A stretch of 64,000 nt of DNA from RYN-230 sp963711705 (GTDB lineage: Bacteria > Actinomycetota > Actinomycetes > Streptosporangiales > Streptosporangiaceae). The stretch's first letter is position 1. Every line of letters begins with the position of its first letter. This document shows, piece after piece, positions 52,760 to 61,275 of this stretch. The position numbers were made by a program, and so were the translations under genes. The DNA lies in assembly GCA_963711705.1 (NCBI GenBank), contig CAVQFM010000014.1:1-64000 (forward strand), read 5' to 3'. Below the pieces are notes generated by a model, which saw nothing but the letters and a program-made list of their open reading frames with translations, was not told where the DNA came from and made no database searches.

Positions 52760-53482
52760 ATGTTGAAAGCACGTCATGATGGCACGGGGCCTTCTCCGGC
52801 CGTCAGTACCCGAGCTGCCGAGGACCTGGAGCTGCCCAGACCGCCGCGACTGCTACTCACCGCAGGCTGGAATCTGACCGAGTCCGTAGGGTTGCCCGTG
52901 GCGGCCTACCTGGTGGCCAGCTGGCTTGACGGCCACAACGCGGGGCTGGTCGCGGGACTGGTGGCCATCTGGCTCACCGCGGCTATCCGCAAGGTCGCGA
53001 CCGGATCCGTGCCCAGTCTCCTGACGATTTCGGCGGTGGTGCTCACGGTCCAGGCGGCTGTCGTGCTCGCCACGGGTGACCTCTGGCTCTTCCTGCTGCA
53101 GTTCCCGCTCGCGAACTTGTGCCTGTGTGTCCTGTTCGCCTGGACAGCGCACGGCCCGAACCCGCTCGTCGCCAAACTGGCTGCTGAAGTAGTCGCGCTG
53201 CGGCAACCGGCTGCTCACCACCCGGGCCTGCAACGCTTTTTCCAATGGGCGACCTGGCTGTGGGCGGGGATCTTCCTGCTGCTCACGGCCAGCCTGGCAG
53301 TTCTGATGGTGACCGAGCCGGCCGCCATATTCCTGATGCTTTCCACCGTTGCCACGGTCGCGCTCATCGTCGCTGGGGCCGCCGCGTCCACCTTGTGGTT
53401 CCTGTCGGTACTGCGCAAGCTCGGGCTGCAGGCTCCGTTTTGCGCCAGCCTGAGGCCGGCCCAGCAAGACGACCGCGGCTGA
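52760..53482 (+). CDS. VC0807-like integral membrane protein
   Basis: A protein of about 240 residues with five to six hydrophobic segments; WNLTESVGLPVAAYLVASWL and the IRKVATGSVPSLLTISAVVL segment are typical of the VC0807-like family of unknown function, which resembles septation-protein IspA-type membrane folds. The start is uncertain (ATG at 52760 has no clear ribosome site; TTG at 52649 gives a longer protein). It converges with a desaturase gene. Confidence 0.7.
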   Translation: MLKARHDGTGPSPAVSTRAAEDLELPRPPRLLLTAGWNLTESVGLPVAAYLVASWLDGHNAGLVAGLVAIWLTAAIRKVATGSVPSLLTISAVVLTVQAAVVLATGDLWLFLLQFPLANLCLCVLFAWTAHGPNPLVAKLAAEVVALRQPAAHHPGLQRFFQWATWLWAGIFLLLTASLAVLMVTEPAAIFLMLSTVATVALIVAGAAASTLWFLSVLRKLGLQAPFCASLRPAQQDDRG

Positions 53483-53501
53483 ACTGCAGCTTCCGGGCCG
53501 G

Positions 53502-54626
53502 TCACGGCGTGGAGGCGGGCCCGGCAACCGGTGCTGGATCGCTGACCGTCACTGGGACCGTGGTGCCGTAGCGGGCTGACTTGCCGACACTGTGGAGGTG
53601 GCGCAGGGCGGATGCGTAGGAGCCAGCCAGGCTGGTCTCGCAGTAGGGCACGTCCCGCTGCTGGCAGAACGCCCTGATTATCGTCTGGGAGTGGCGCAGG
53701 TTGGGCCTGGGCATGGAAGGAAAGAGGTGGTGTTCGATCTGGTAGTTCAGGCCGCCCAGGGCGAGGTCGGTGAGCCAGCCGCCGCGGACGTTGCGGGAGG
53801 TGAGCACCTGCCGGCGCAGGAAGCCAGTGCGGTCTGTGGCGTCCATGACCGGCATGCCCTTGTGGTTGGGGGCGAATGACGCGCCGAGGTACAGGCCGAG
53901 CAGGCCCTGCTGCACCAGAATGAAGGCAACTGCTCTGACGGGGGAGAGCACCAGGAACACCACGGTGAAGTAGCCGGCCACGTGAATGGCGAGCAGGCCG
54001 CCCTCCCAGGCCCGGTGCCGGGGGCCCCGGCTGACCAGCGCACGGATGCTCGCCGCATGCAGGCTGACCCCTTCCAGGAGTAGTAGCGGGAAGAACAGGA
54101 ACGCCTGGAAACGGAAGGCCAGCCGGAGCAGCCCCCGGCCGGCCCGCGCCTGGGTTTCGCTGAAGGCAAGCACGCCGATCGCGATGTCAGGATCCGCGCC
54201 TTCCTGGTTGGGGTGGGCGTGGTGGCGGTTGTGCTTACTGACCCACCAGCCGTAGCTCAGCCCGATGCCCAGGTTGCCGAGCAGGAGGCCGGTGATGTAA
54301 TTGCCCTTCCGGGAGCGGAAGACCTGCCGGTGCCCGGCGTCGTGGCCCAGAAAGCCGGCCTGGGTGAACATGACCGCCAGGAACACGGCCACCGCCAGCT
54401 GCCACCACGAGTCACCTATCACCGCGAGGGCAGCCCATCCTGCTATCAGCAGCCCAGCGGTAACCGTGATCTTCCAGGCGTAGTACCGCGGCCGCCGCTC
54501 CAGCAGCCCTGCCCGCTTGATCTGCCGGGACAACTCGGCGTACTCGCTGCCCCTCGGTGCCGGGCCTGAGATGCTCCGCGGGAGCAGCTGGCCTGACCGA
54601 ACAGATCCTGCGTCGAGCGATGTCAC
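53502..54626 (-). CDS. Membrane fatty-acid (acyl-CoA) desaturase
   Basis: A 374-residue front-end-type desaturase with three His boxes that bind the di-iron centre: HDAGH (95-99), HNRHH (132-136) and QIEHH (296-300). Four membrane-spanning helices fit between. There is no cytochrome b5 domain, so an external ferredoxin or oxidoreductase must supply electrons. It inserts a double bond into membrane acyl chains. The GTG at 54626 has AGGAG six bases upstream. Confidence 0.95.
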   Translation of the reverse strand: MTSLDAGSVRSGQLLPRSISGPAPRGSEYAELSRQIKRAGLLERRPRYYAWKITVTAGLLIAGWAALAVIGDSWWQLAVAVFLAVMFTQAGFLGHDAGHRQVFRSRKGNYITGLLLGNLGIGLSYGWWVSKHNRHHAHPNQEGADPDIAIGVLAFSETQARAGRGLLRLAFRFQAFLFFPLLLLEGVSLHAASIRALVSRGPRHRAWEGGLLAIHVAGYFTVVFLVLSPVRAVAFILVQQGLLGLYLGASFAPNHKGMPVMDATDRTGFLRRQVLTSRNVRGGWLTDLALGGLNYQIEHHLFPSMPRPNLRHSQTIIRAFCQQRDVPYCETSLAGSYASALRHLHSVGKSARYGTTVPVTVSDPAPVAGPASTP

Positions 54627-54852
54627 CAGGAACTCCTAGAAGCACATCGTGGTCATCTGATGATGTGCCGCCGGGGTCCTGGGCAGCGCTACCCGCCCGG
54701 CCTTCGCGTTAGAAGGATGACGCTCGCCCGGGTGGATGCTCACCTCGATGGTACCCGGCCCGGCTGTCGGGGGATGGCCAGCAGCAGCCCGCCCGGTGAG
54801 CGTCAGGCTCAGCCTGGCCGGCCTGCCAGGCCGGAATGACTCGTAGCGGCCG

Positions 54853-55821
54853 CTACTCGTTGATGGTCACTTGCGCACCGGTGGCATCGGTGACAAGAGC
54901 GGCACCGAACAGTTGGCCAGCGGTCCATGCGCCGGGCTTGGCTCCGGCCAGGACGCGCTGGGTCGTTTCGGCGGCGATGGCGGCCGTTGCGCGGACGCCT
55001 TCACCGGTGTGTAGTTCGGCCGTGAACGTGCGTCCGCCGGGCCCGCTGGCCTCGGCCCAGGTGTAGGAGCCGGTGCCGCTGCTGCTGCCGCGCGCTGCTG
55101 GGTCTGCGATGTATGCCACCACGTTGGCGGCGCCGCTGGCCAGCCTGGCCGTCTCGAGGTCGCCGACCGGCCCGGGCAGCATCTGCCGCTGGGCGCCACC
55201 GAAGGTCAGGACCGTGGCGCCGCTGCCGAGGGGCTCCCGGACCACCTGATCGTCGCGGTAGATGATGGCGACGCCGTGGGACAGGGATTCCTGGATCGTC
55301 TGGCGCACACCCTCGCTTTGGCGGGTCACCCCGGCGGCGGCTGCGACACGGACGAGATCCGGCGCCGCGCCCATCTGCCCGGCCAGGCGCAGGACCAGAG
55401 TTTCGGTCGCGGCCGGGCCGAATCCAGCCCCGGTGACCAGCGTGACCCTATCCGCGCGTGCTTGCTCGTCGCGGTCCAGCATTCCCCGTACCGCCGCCCA
55501 TTCGTTCGCTATGTCCACATAGGGCACCCTGGCGGCAAGGCTGGCGTCGATCACCGGGCTTCCATACCGGGCGAACGGACCGATCGTGGACATGACCACA
55601 CCGACGCCGGCGATCGTCCTGGTCAGCGACGTCGCGTCGCTGACGTTGACGGTACGCACGTCCGTCGTCGCGCCATCGGCGGCCAAGGCGCGAGCGAGGT
55701 CCTCCAGCGGGCCGCGGCTGCGCCCAGCCAGGCGAAGGGACAGGCCCCGGCGGGCCAGCTCGGCCGCGATGAGCCGGCCGCTGTTCCCCGCCGCCCCCAG
55801 CAGCAGCACATCGCTGGTCAT
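54853..55821 (-). CDS. Saccharopine-dehydrogenase-like NADP-binding protein
   Basis: A 322-residue protein starting VLLLGAAGNSGRLIAAELAR, a Rossmann loop, with STIGPFARYGSPVIDASLAA and VPYVDIANEW, the signature of the saccharopine-dehydrogenase-like family (trans-acting enoyl reductases and relatives). Substrate unknown. Its ATG overlaps the stop of the upstream hydrolase by four bases, so the two are translationally coupled. Confidence 0.9.
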   Translation of the reverse strand: MTSDVLLLGAAGNSGRLIAAELARRGLSLRLAGRSRGPLEDLARALAADGATTDVRTVNVSDATSLTRTIAGVGVVMSTIGPFARYGSPVIDASLAARVPYVDIANEWAAVRGMLDRDEQARADRVTLVTGAGFGPAATETLVLRLAGQMGAAPDLVRVAAAAGVTRQSEGVRQTIQESLSHGVAIIYRDDQVVREPLGSGATVLTFGGAQRQMLPGPVGDLETARLASGAANVVAYIADPAARGSSSGTGSYTWAEASGPGGRTFTAELHTGEGVRATAAIAAETTQRVLAGAKPGAWTAGQLFGAALVTDATGAQVTINE

Positions 55822-56777
55822 GTCTTGGCTGCCAGGCCGAGCCGGACCTGGGCGAGCAGGTCCCGGAACCGCTCGGGTTCCTCCAGGTGGGGCATGTGCG
55901 CCGAATGCTCAAACCACACCAGTTGCTTGTGTGGTGCCTCCAGCAGCTCGGCGTACTGCTCCGCCGCAGAGGGGGGTGCGACCTGATCGTGGCGGCCTTG
56001 GGCCATCACGATGGGGGTGCTCAGGCGGGTGAGCGTGTGCGCCAGGTCGAGCGCAGCCAGGTCCGGCAGCAGTGCGGCTTGCGTTGCCGGCATTCCCCGG
56101 ATGATCCGGACGGCATCTGCAAGCGAGTAGTCGGGGGAGCGGAGCAGGCTGACGAGCAGGCGGCGGACCTCCGAGTTGTAGGTGTGACCGGTGCGCACGC
56201 CGCCGAAGTTGGTTGCCCACCGTGCGCGCGTCGTGAATTTCCTGGGCTCGAGGTGGGGTGGTGGCCCGATCGCTTCGAGCTGCCGGATCGCTGTGCGGTT
56301 GTTCCTGGCGTGCGCGGCCTCGAGCGCGAACTGGTAGGCGTTCTTATCGGCGGCCGGGGCGTCAATGTCCATGCCCACCGCGACGAGGGCTGTCACTAGC
56401 TCCGGGCGGCGCGCCGCGGCGAGTGCTGCGATCGTTGCGCCCATCGAAAACCCGGCCACGACCGGGGGTGTACCGAAGCGATCGCACAGCATCGCCAGCA
56501 GCCGTTCGGTGTCGCTGACCATCGCCGGGAGGCTCAGCTCACGGCTGGCGTCCGGGGCCCGCAGCGAGCGGCCGCAACCACGCTGGTCCCAGTAGATGAC
56601 CGTGAAGTCATCCTCGAGCGACAGCACACGCCCGAGCGTTGGTGCCTCGTTGAGCATCGGCAGGCCCGGGCCCATCTGGACGAGGAGCAGGGGCGGGTTA
56701 CCGGTGCTCGCCGCCCGGATGCGGATCCACTGCGTGCTCTCGCCGAGCTGCACGGGCTCGCGCAGGTCGATTTCCAT
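55818..56777 (-). CDS. Alpha/beta hydrolase, proline-iminopeptidase-like
   Basis: A 319-residue alpha/beta hydrolase: LLVQMGPGLPML corresponds to the HGGPG oxyanion loop with the HG replaced by MG, YWDQRGCGRS is the proline-iminopeptidase signature, the nucleophile elbow is GFSMGA, and the catalytic His lies in EHSAHMPHLE. GGAG lies upstream of the ATG. It leads the two-gene operon with the saccharopine-dehydrogenase-like gene. Confidence 0.9.
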   Translation of the reverse strand: MEIDLREPVQLGESTQWIRIRAASTGNPPLLLVQMGPGLPMLNEAPTLGRVLSLEDDFTVIYWDQRGCGRSLRAPDASRELSLPAMVSDTERLLAMLCDRFGTPPVVAGFSMGATIAALAAARRPELVTALVAVGMDIDAPAADKNAYQFALEAAHARNNRTAIRQLEAIGPPPHLEPRKFTTRARWATNFGGVRTGHTYNSEVRRLLVSLLRSPDYSLADAVRIIRGMPATQAALLPDLAALDLAHTLTRLSTPIVMAQGRHDQVAPPSAAEQYAELLEAPHKQLVWFEHSAHMPHLEEPERFRDLLAQVRLGLAAKT

Positions 56778-56853
56778 GTCGTCTCCATTCGAGTCTGCGG
56801 GCTGGCGCGTCGCGAAAGGACCGGCACGTGCCCAGATATCCCGTGAGGTTTCA

Positions 56854-56878
56854 CCGGCCGGCCGGTCCGGCCGGCCGG
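56854..56878. terminator. GC palindrome downstream of lactonase-like gene
   Basis: Two copies of CCGGCCGGCCGG (56854-56865, 56867-56878), each self-complementary and separated by one base, lie between the lactonase-like stop (56904, minus) and the hydrolase start (56777). A very stable hairpin, probably a terminator for the minus-strand lactonase-like gene. Confidence 0.5.
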
Positions 56879-56903
56879 CGGCTCCAGCGGTTAGCTGCTG
56901 TCG

Positions 56904-57791
56904 TTAGCTATCCAGCAGCCGCTGGGCGGCGGTTGGATCATGGGCGGGCAGCACGACCAGGCCCGGCTGCTGCTCGGCGAGAGCGAAAACCTTGCGCGAG
57001 CTTTCGGCCAGTTGCCGCCGGTGGCCCACGCCGGGAAGCTGGCCGCGCCGCAGGATGTCCGCGCCGTAGGTAAGGTCCCCGGCCAGCAGCAGCGGCGGCC
57101 TGCCGGCCAGGCGGACCAGCAGCGACATCGAGCCGGCGGTGTGACCGGGGGTGGGCAGCAGCACCAGCGACCCGTCGCCCATCACATCCAGCGACTCGGT
57201 AAAAGGCGCCAGGGCGGGGTCATCGGTGGGCTCCAGGCTGATCTGGTGCCATCTCGCTCCCGGCAGCTGGATGTGGCTGCGCAGGAAGCCGCGCAGTTCC
57301 GGGGCGGGCTTGGCCAGCTCGGCCCATTCGGCGGCCGACACCAGCAGCGACGAGCCGGTCAGCTCACGCAGCCCGCCAATGTGGTCCTCATGCAGGTGGG
57401 ACACGATCGCGGTGTCCACGTCGGCAGGGGTGTACCCGAGCGTGGCCAGCTGGGCGGTGAGGGTGTCATGCTCGCCGATGTCGAAGCGGGCGAGCCGGTG
57501 ATACAGGTAGCCGGTGACACCGCCGGGGAAGTAGGTGGCGTCGGTGACCGAGGCCTGATCCTGCCCGGTGTCGAACAAGATCACTCCCCTGGCGTGCTCG
57601 ATGACGTAAACGTTGATCGGCCGTGGCGGCGTCCACCGCCGGGAGGTCAGCAGCCACCAATACAGCGGCTTGTGGGTGCCGTACGGGTGCTCGGGGTGGA
57701 TTCGCACGGTCCCGGTACTGATCACCGACACCGCCTGCACCGTCCCTGCCGATCCAGACTGCGCCCGGGACGTTGCGGTCAAACTGTTCAC
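56904..57791 (-). CDS. N-acyl homoserine lactonase-like MBL hydrolase
   Basis: A protein of about 295 residues. The Zn site is HLHEDHIGGL (the AHL-lactonase HxHxDH), with TPGHTAGSMSLLV, LLAGDLTYGAD and VLPAHDP supplying the remaining ligands. The N-terminal INVYVIEHARGVILFDTGQD strand is typical of AiiA-like lactonases. The GTG at 57791 (GAGAGG upstream) is chosen over an ATG at 57842. It is 112 bp downstream of a Crp/Fnr regulator on the same strand. Natural substrate not known; actinomycete gamma-butyrolactones are a possible target. Confidence 0.85.
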   Translation of the reverse strand: MNSLTATSRAQSGSAGTVQAVSVISTGTVRIHPEHPYGTHKPLYWWLLTSRRWTPPRPINVYVIEHARGVILFDTGQDQASVTDATYFPGGVTGYLYHRLARFDIGEHDTLTAQLATLGYTPADVDTAIVSHLHEDHIGGLRELTGSSLLVSAAEWAELAKPAPELRGFLRSHIQLPGARWHQISLEPTDDPALAPFTESLDVMGDGSLVLLPTPGHTAGSMSLLVRLAGRPPLLLAGDLTYGADILRRGQLPGVGHRRQLAESSRKVFALAEQQPGLVVLPAHDPTAAQRLLDS

Positions 57792-57903
57792 GGTGGGAAG
57801 CCCTCTCTGTTGCGGCCCGCCCAGTTTCCGGGCCGGTCCCATCCAGGCTGCCGCCGGCTTTCGGCTGCGTCAGTGACCTCGGTCGCGCCCCCGGCGACTA
57901 AAG

Positions 57904-58590
57904 TCACAGCCCAGCCGGGCCCCCGGATTCGGCGTACAGCCGGGCCGGGTCGAGGATCACCACGCTGTCCGCCGCGGTGGCCACGATCCCTGCGACGCGC
58001 AGATCACGCAGGGCCCGGGCCACCACCTCGCGGACCGACCCGGCCGCATCCGCCAGCTCCTGCTGCGACACGTGGGCCACGAGGCGGCCATGCGGCCGCT
58101 GCCGGTCGGAGGCCAGATCGAGCAGGTGAGCGGCGACGCGCTGGCGCACCGAGCCGAACGCGTTGACCACGGTCTGCTCCAGCACGTCATACAGGCGCCG
58201 GTTCAGCTCCTCGGCGATGGCCCAGGAGACCCGGGGATCACGCCGCGCCACTGTGATCAGAGTTCGCGAGCTGATCCGGAACACGCTAGATGGCTCCACG
58301 GTTTGGACGCCGGTGGCGGCTGGCCCGCCGACCAGTACCGCGATCCCCAGCACGTCGCCGGGCCGGGCGTAGCGGACGGTGACCTGCCGGCCGCCGGGCG
58401 AGCTCAGAAACACCCGGATCAGGCCCCGGATCACCAGCGCCGCCTGCGGATCGTCACCGGCCCGGTACACCGTGGTACCCGCCGGGTAGTCGGCGCGCTC
58501 GCCCTCTTCCCGCAGCCTGACAGCCAGCTCCGCTGGCAGCTCGGCAAGGAAGCTCCGCCCCAGGGCCTCGTCTACTTCCCGGTCGGTCAC
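57904..58590 (-). CDS. Crp/Fnr-family transcriptional regulator
   Basis: A regulator of about 228 residues. The N-terminal cyclic-nucleotide-binding barrel reads GTTVYRAGDDPQAALVIRG and RYARPGDVLGIA. The C-terminal HTH reads VSQQELADAAGSVREVVARAL. No Cys cluster of the FNR type is seen. A GTG at 58590 or an earlier one at 58647 may be the start; neither has a good ribosome site. Possibly controls the lactonase-like gene that follows. Confidence 0.88.
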   Translation of the reverse strand: MTDREVDEALGRSFLAELPAELAVRLREEGERADYPAGTTVYRAGDDPQAALVIRGLIRVFLSSPGGRQVTVRYARPGDVLGIAVLVGGPAATGVQTVEPSSVFRISSRTLITVARRDPRVSWAIAEELNRRLYDVLEQTVVNAFGSVRQRVAAHLLDLASDRQRPHGRLVAHVSQQELADAAGSVREVVARALRDLRVAGIVATAADSVVILDPARLYAESGGPAGL

Positions 58591-58824
58591 GTCTACGACG
58601 TTAGGCCGGATTGGGCCAGCGCAACAGAAGGGCCGGATCTGGACCACCGCGACGGATGATTCTCCCGGTCACGCTGGGGCGGCAAACGGCGACCGCGCTC
58701 GGCCAGCCCGATCATGACAGAGCCCGGCGAGGACCTCGCGACGGGCGGGGTGGCGCGGTTGGTTGTCACCCCTGGCTCTGGCTCAGCCGCCAATGTCACC
58801 CTGGCCGCCTGGACCTGACGCGTA

Positions 58825-59763
58825 TCAGCCCGCCGTCCAGGGCCGGAGTTTCTCGGGGTTGCGTACTGCCCAGATGTGCTTGATCCGGTCGCCTGCGACG
58901 TTGAACGCGAACACCGTCACGGTGACGCCGTCCTGCTGAGCCACCAGCCCGGGCTGGCCGTTGACGGTGCGTTCCAGGAACGTCATGTTGCTGGGCGCCC
59001 GGTTGGCGATTTCGATCCAGGCGCGTGCGATCTGCTCGCCGCCTTCGATGGGGCGCAGGAAGGTAGTGGCGAGGCCGCCGCCGTCAGCGATGGCCGTGGC
59101 GTCAGGGTCGAGCAGTCCGATCAGGGCATCGATGTCCTTGGCTTCCCACGCCTGTTTGAAGGCCCTGATGATGCCGGCCTGCTGGGCCGTCGGGGTCGCC
59201 GGAGGCTGCGCGGCGCGAATGCGGCGGCGGGCTGAGGAGGCCAGCTGGCGACAGGCCGCCGGCGTACGGCCGACGATCTCGGCCACCTCGGCGAAGGAGT
59301 AGCGGAAGACATTGTGCAGGATGAACGCGACGCGCTCGGCCGGGGTCATCGATTCGAGCACGACGAGGAAGGCCATGTTGACCGACTCATCGAGGGTGAC
59401 CCGGTCGGCTGGGTCGATGGTGGACCCGCCCGGCCGCCCGGTGACCCAGTCCGCAGGCCCGGGCAGCGGCTCGGGGATCCATTCGCCCACGTAGGTCTCT
59501 CGCCGGGCCCGGGCCGAACCGAGCAGGTTGAGGCAGATGCGGCTGGCGACCGTCGTCAGCCAGGCGCCGGGGGATTCGATGGCATCCTGCTGCTGCCGGG
59601 ACATGGCGTACCAGCGGGTGTACGTCTCCTGAACGGCATCCTCGGCCTCGGCCAGGGAGCCAAGAAGCCGGTACGTGAGATTAATCAGCTGACGTCGCTC
59701 GCTCATGATCGCGCTCAGGCCCGGATCGGACCGGCCGTCTCCTGGCCCGGATGGGGTGGTCAT
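58825..59763 (-). CDS. ECF41-family sigma factor (SigJ-like)
   Basis: A 312-residue ECF sigma factor: region 2 (LTYRLLGSLAEAEDAVQETY), region 4 (YSFAEVAEIVGRTPAACRQL), then a SnoaL-like C-terminal domain from about residue 195 (RAFKQAWEAKDIDALIGLL, ending FNVAGDRIKHIWAVRNPEKL). ECF41 factors use this C-terminal extension as a built-in regulator. The ATG at 59763 has GGGAG upstream. The usual adjacent COE partner gene (DoxX or carboxymuconolactone-decarboxylase-like) is not seen; instead an NTF2-like/LUD operon is divergent across a nested palindrome. Confidence 0.94.
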   Translation of the reverse strand: MTTPSGPGDGRSDPGLSAIMSERRQLINLTYRLLGSLAEAEDAVQETYTRWYAMSRQQQDAIESPGAWLTTVASRICLNLLGSARARRETYVGEWIPEPLPGPADWVTGRPGGSTIDPADRVTLDESVNMAFLVVLESMTPAERVAFILHNVFRYSFAEVAEIVGRTPAACRQLASSARRRIRAAQPPATPTAQQAGIIRAFKQAWEAKDIDALIGLLDPDATAIADGGGLATTFLRPIEGGEQIARAWIEIANRAPSNMTFLERTVNGQPGLVAQQDGVTVTVFAFNVAGDRIKHIWAVRNPEKLRPWTAG

Positions 59764-59796
59764 GGTGCCGGCTCCCTCAGTCGCATCTGCCCTCAT

Positions 59797-59873
59797 CAGT
59801 TCGACAGGGCAGCGGACCGGAATGTGAGGCTGACGCGTCGCCTCACATTCCGGGGGGTTGTGTTGTCGAACTG
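59797..59873. promoter_or_regulatory. Nested symmetric palindrome between sigJ-like gene and NTF2-like operon
   Basis: Outer arms CAGTTCGACA (59797-59806) and TGTCGAACTG (59864-59873) and inner arms CCGGAATGTGAGGC (59817-59830) and GCCTCACATTCCGG (59840-59853) are both perfect and share a common centre at 59835. The gaps between arms are 10 bases on each side. A 77-bp structure of this symmetry in a divergent promoter is likely an operator pair or twin promoters; the outer TGTCGAAC could be -35 elements for each direction. Confidence 0.7.
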
Positions 59874-59944
59874 CTTAGACGAACACATCACCCAGCCCGA
59901 TGCCACCGCACCGGGCCCGATGTGACAAGGAGGAAAGGACATCG

Positions 59945-60412
59945 ATGAGTGACTTTCAGGCTCTCGCTGATCGCGTCGAGATCGAGGCGCTGCGCGGCGA
60001 GTTCACCGACGCGGCGATGATGCGCGATCGCGCCCGCCTCGCGTCGCTGTTCACGCCGGACGGCGCGCTGCGGATGCCCAACATCCCGGCCGAGCTGGTC
60101 GGCCGCGAAGAGATCCGTGCCGGGGGAGAGCGGCTGCAGGCGCAGTGGGACTTCTTCGTGCAGACCACGCACCCGGGCACGATCCAGCTGGATGGCGACA
60201 CCGCCACCGGCCGGGCCTACCTCCAAGAGCTCGCGCGCACCCGCGACGGCCGCCAGGGACTGAACTTCGCCATCTACCACGACCGCTACCAGCGCACCGG
60301 TGACGGCTGGAAGTTCGCCGAGCGGGTCTACGAGGTCAGGTACCTCGACACCACTCCCCTGGCAGGCTCAGCCCCCACCCCAGCGCCGATATCAGCCCAG
60401 GAGGCATCATGA
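59945..60412 (+). CDS. NTF2-like/SnoaL-like protein
   Basis: A 155-residue alpha+beta cone protein: IEALRGEFTDAAMMRDRARL, ASLFTPDGALRMPN, FVQTTHPGTIQLDGDTATG and the final WKFAERVYEVRYLD strand. This SnoaL-like 4 domain is found in cyclases, dehydratases and stress-related proteins. A strong AAGGAGG site precedes the ATG at 59945. It is divergent from the SigJ-like factor, itself carrying a SnoaL-like domain, and overlaps the LUD gene by four bases. Confidence 0.9.
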   Translation: MSDFQALADRVEIEALRGEFTDAAMMRDRARLASLFTPDGALRMPNIPAELVGREEIRAGGERLQAQWDFFVQTTHPGTIQLDGDTATGRAYLQELARTRDGRQGLNFAIYHDRYQRTGDGWKFAERVYEVRYLDTTPLAGSAPTPAPISAQEAS

Positions 60413-61035
60413 CCACCCCCATGCCGGCCACACTGTTCGCCGACCCGGCGCCCGAGGAGCGGCTGGAGCGGGCGGCCGCTGCACTGACGGCCCACGGTTT
60501 CAGCACCGAAATCCTCGATGACGCCGCCGCCGCGCGTACCCGCGTCAAGGACCTGATACCCGAGGGCGCCAGCGTGTTCACCGGGGCCAGCGAGACCCTC
60601 CGCCTGTCCGGCATCGACGCCGACATCAACACCAGCGGGCGATACGACGCCGTCAAGACACGTAGCGTGGCCCTGGACCGCGTCAGGGACCTTGACGAGA
60701 TCTGGCGGCTGATATCCACCCCCGACGTCATCGTGGGCAGCGTCCACGCGGTCACCGAAACCGGCTCCCTGGTGATCGCCTCGGCCAGCGGCAGCCAGCT
60801 GCCCGGCTACGCCGGCGGCGCCGCCCGCGCGATCTGGATCGTCGGCGCGCAGAAGGTGGTGCCCGACCTGGACACCGCGCTGCGCCGCGTCGAAGAGCAC
60901 TGCCTCCCGCTGGAAAACGCCCGCGCCCAGCAGGCGTACGGGCAGCCCAGCGCCATCAACCACCTGCTCATCCTCAACGCAGAATCCCGCCCCGGGCGCA
61001 CCGTCCTGCTGCTCCGCGAAGCCATCGGATTCTGA
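60409..61035 (+). CDS. LUD-domain (LutC/YkgG-like) protein
   Basis: A 208-residue LUD-domain protein: AAAALTAHGFSTEILDDAAA, VKDLIPEGASVFTGASETLR, TGSLVIASASGSQLPGYAGG and IVGAQKVVPDLDTALRRVEE. LutC-type proteins take part in L-lactate oxidation; here no LutA or LutB is nearby, so its role is open. The start overlaps the NTF2-like stop, giving a coupled two-gene operon. Confidence 0.9.
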   Translation: MTTPMPATLFADPAPEERLERAAAALTAHGFSTEILDDAAAARTRVKDLIPEGASVFTGASETLRLSGIDADINTSGRYDAVKTRSVALDRVRDLDEIWRLISTPDVIVGSVHAVTETGSLVIASASGSQLPGYAGGAARAIWIVGAQKVVPDLDTALRRVEEHCLPLENARAQQAYGQPSAINHLLILNAESRPGRTVLLLREAIGF

Positions 61036-61275
61036 AGCCGCCAGGAGTCGCGATCTCCCAGGAAAGCTCTGCGCGCAGGGTGGCGGCCGTGGTCACGAGG
61101 CTGCGATGGTGATCGCCGCTCACGACGTCCGCATCCCGGCCCGCGGTCGTCAGGTCTCGGCTTGAGACCGGTGGCGGCGCCTCCCGGGCTTACTGTGGAG
61201 GAACGACGCGAACCTCTGATGCCAGGTGTCCGGCTGAGCCCGTGACAGCAGTAGTGGCAGGCCGGGGGGAAGGCC

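Noticed and set aside
58690..58820. 34-codon plus frame starting MTEPGEDLATGG
   Set aside because: No ribosome site, no family resemblance, and in a gap between two well-defined minus-strand genes.
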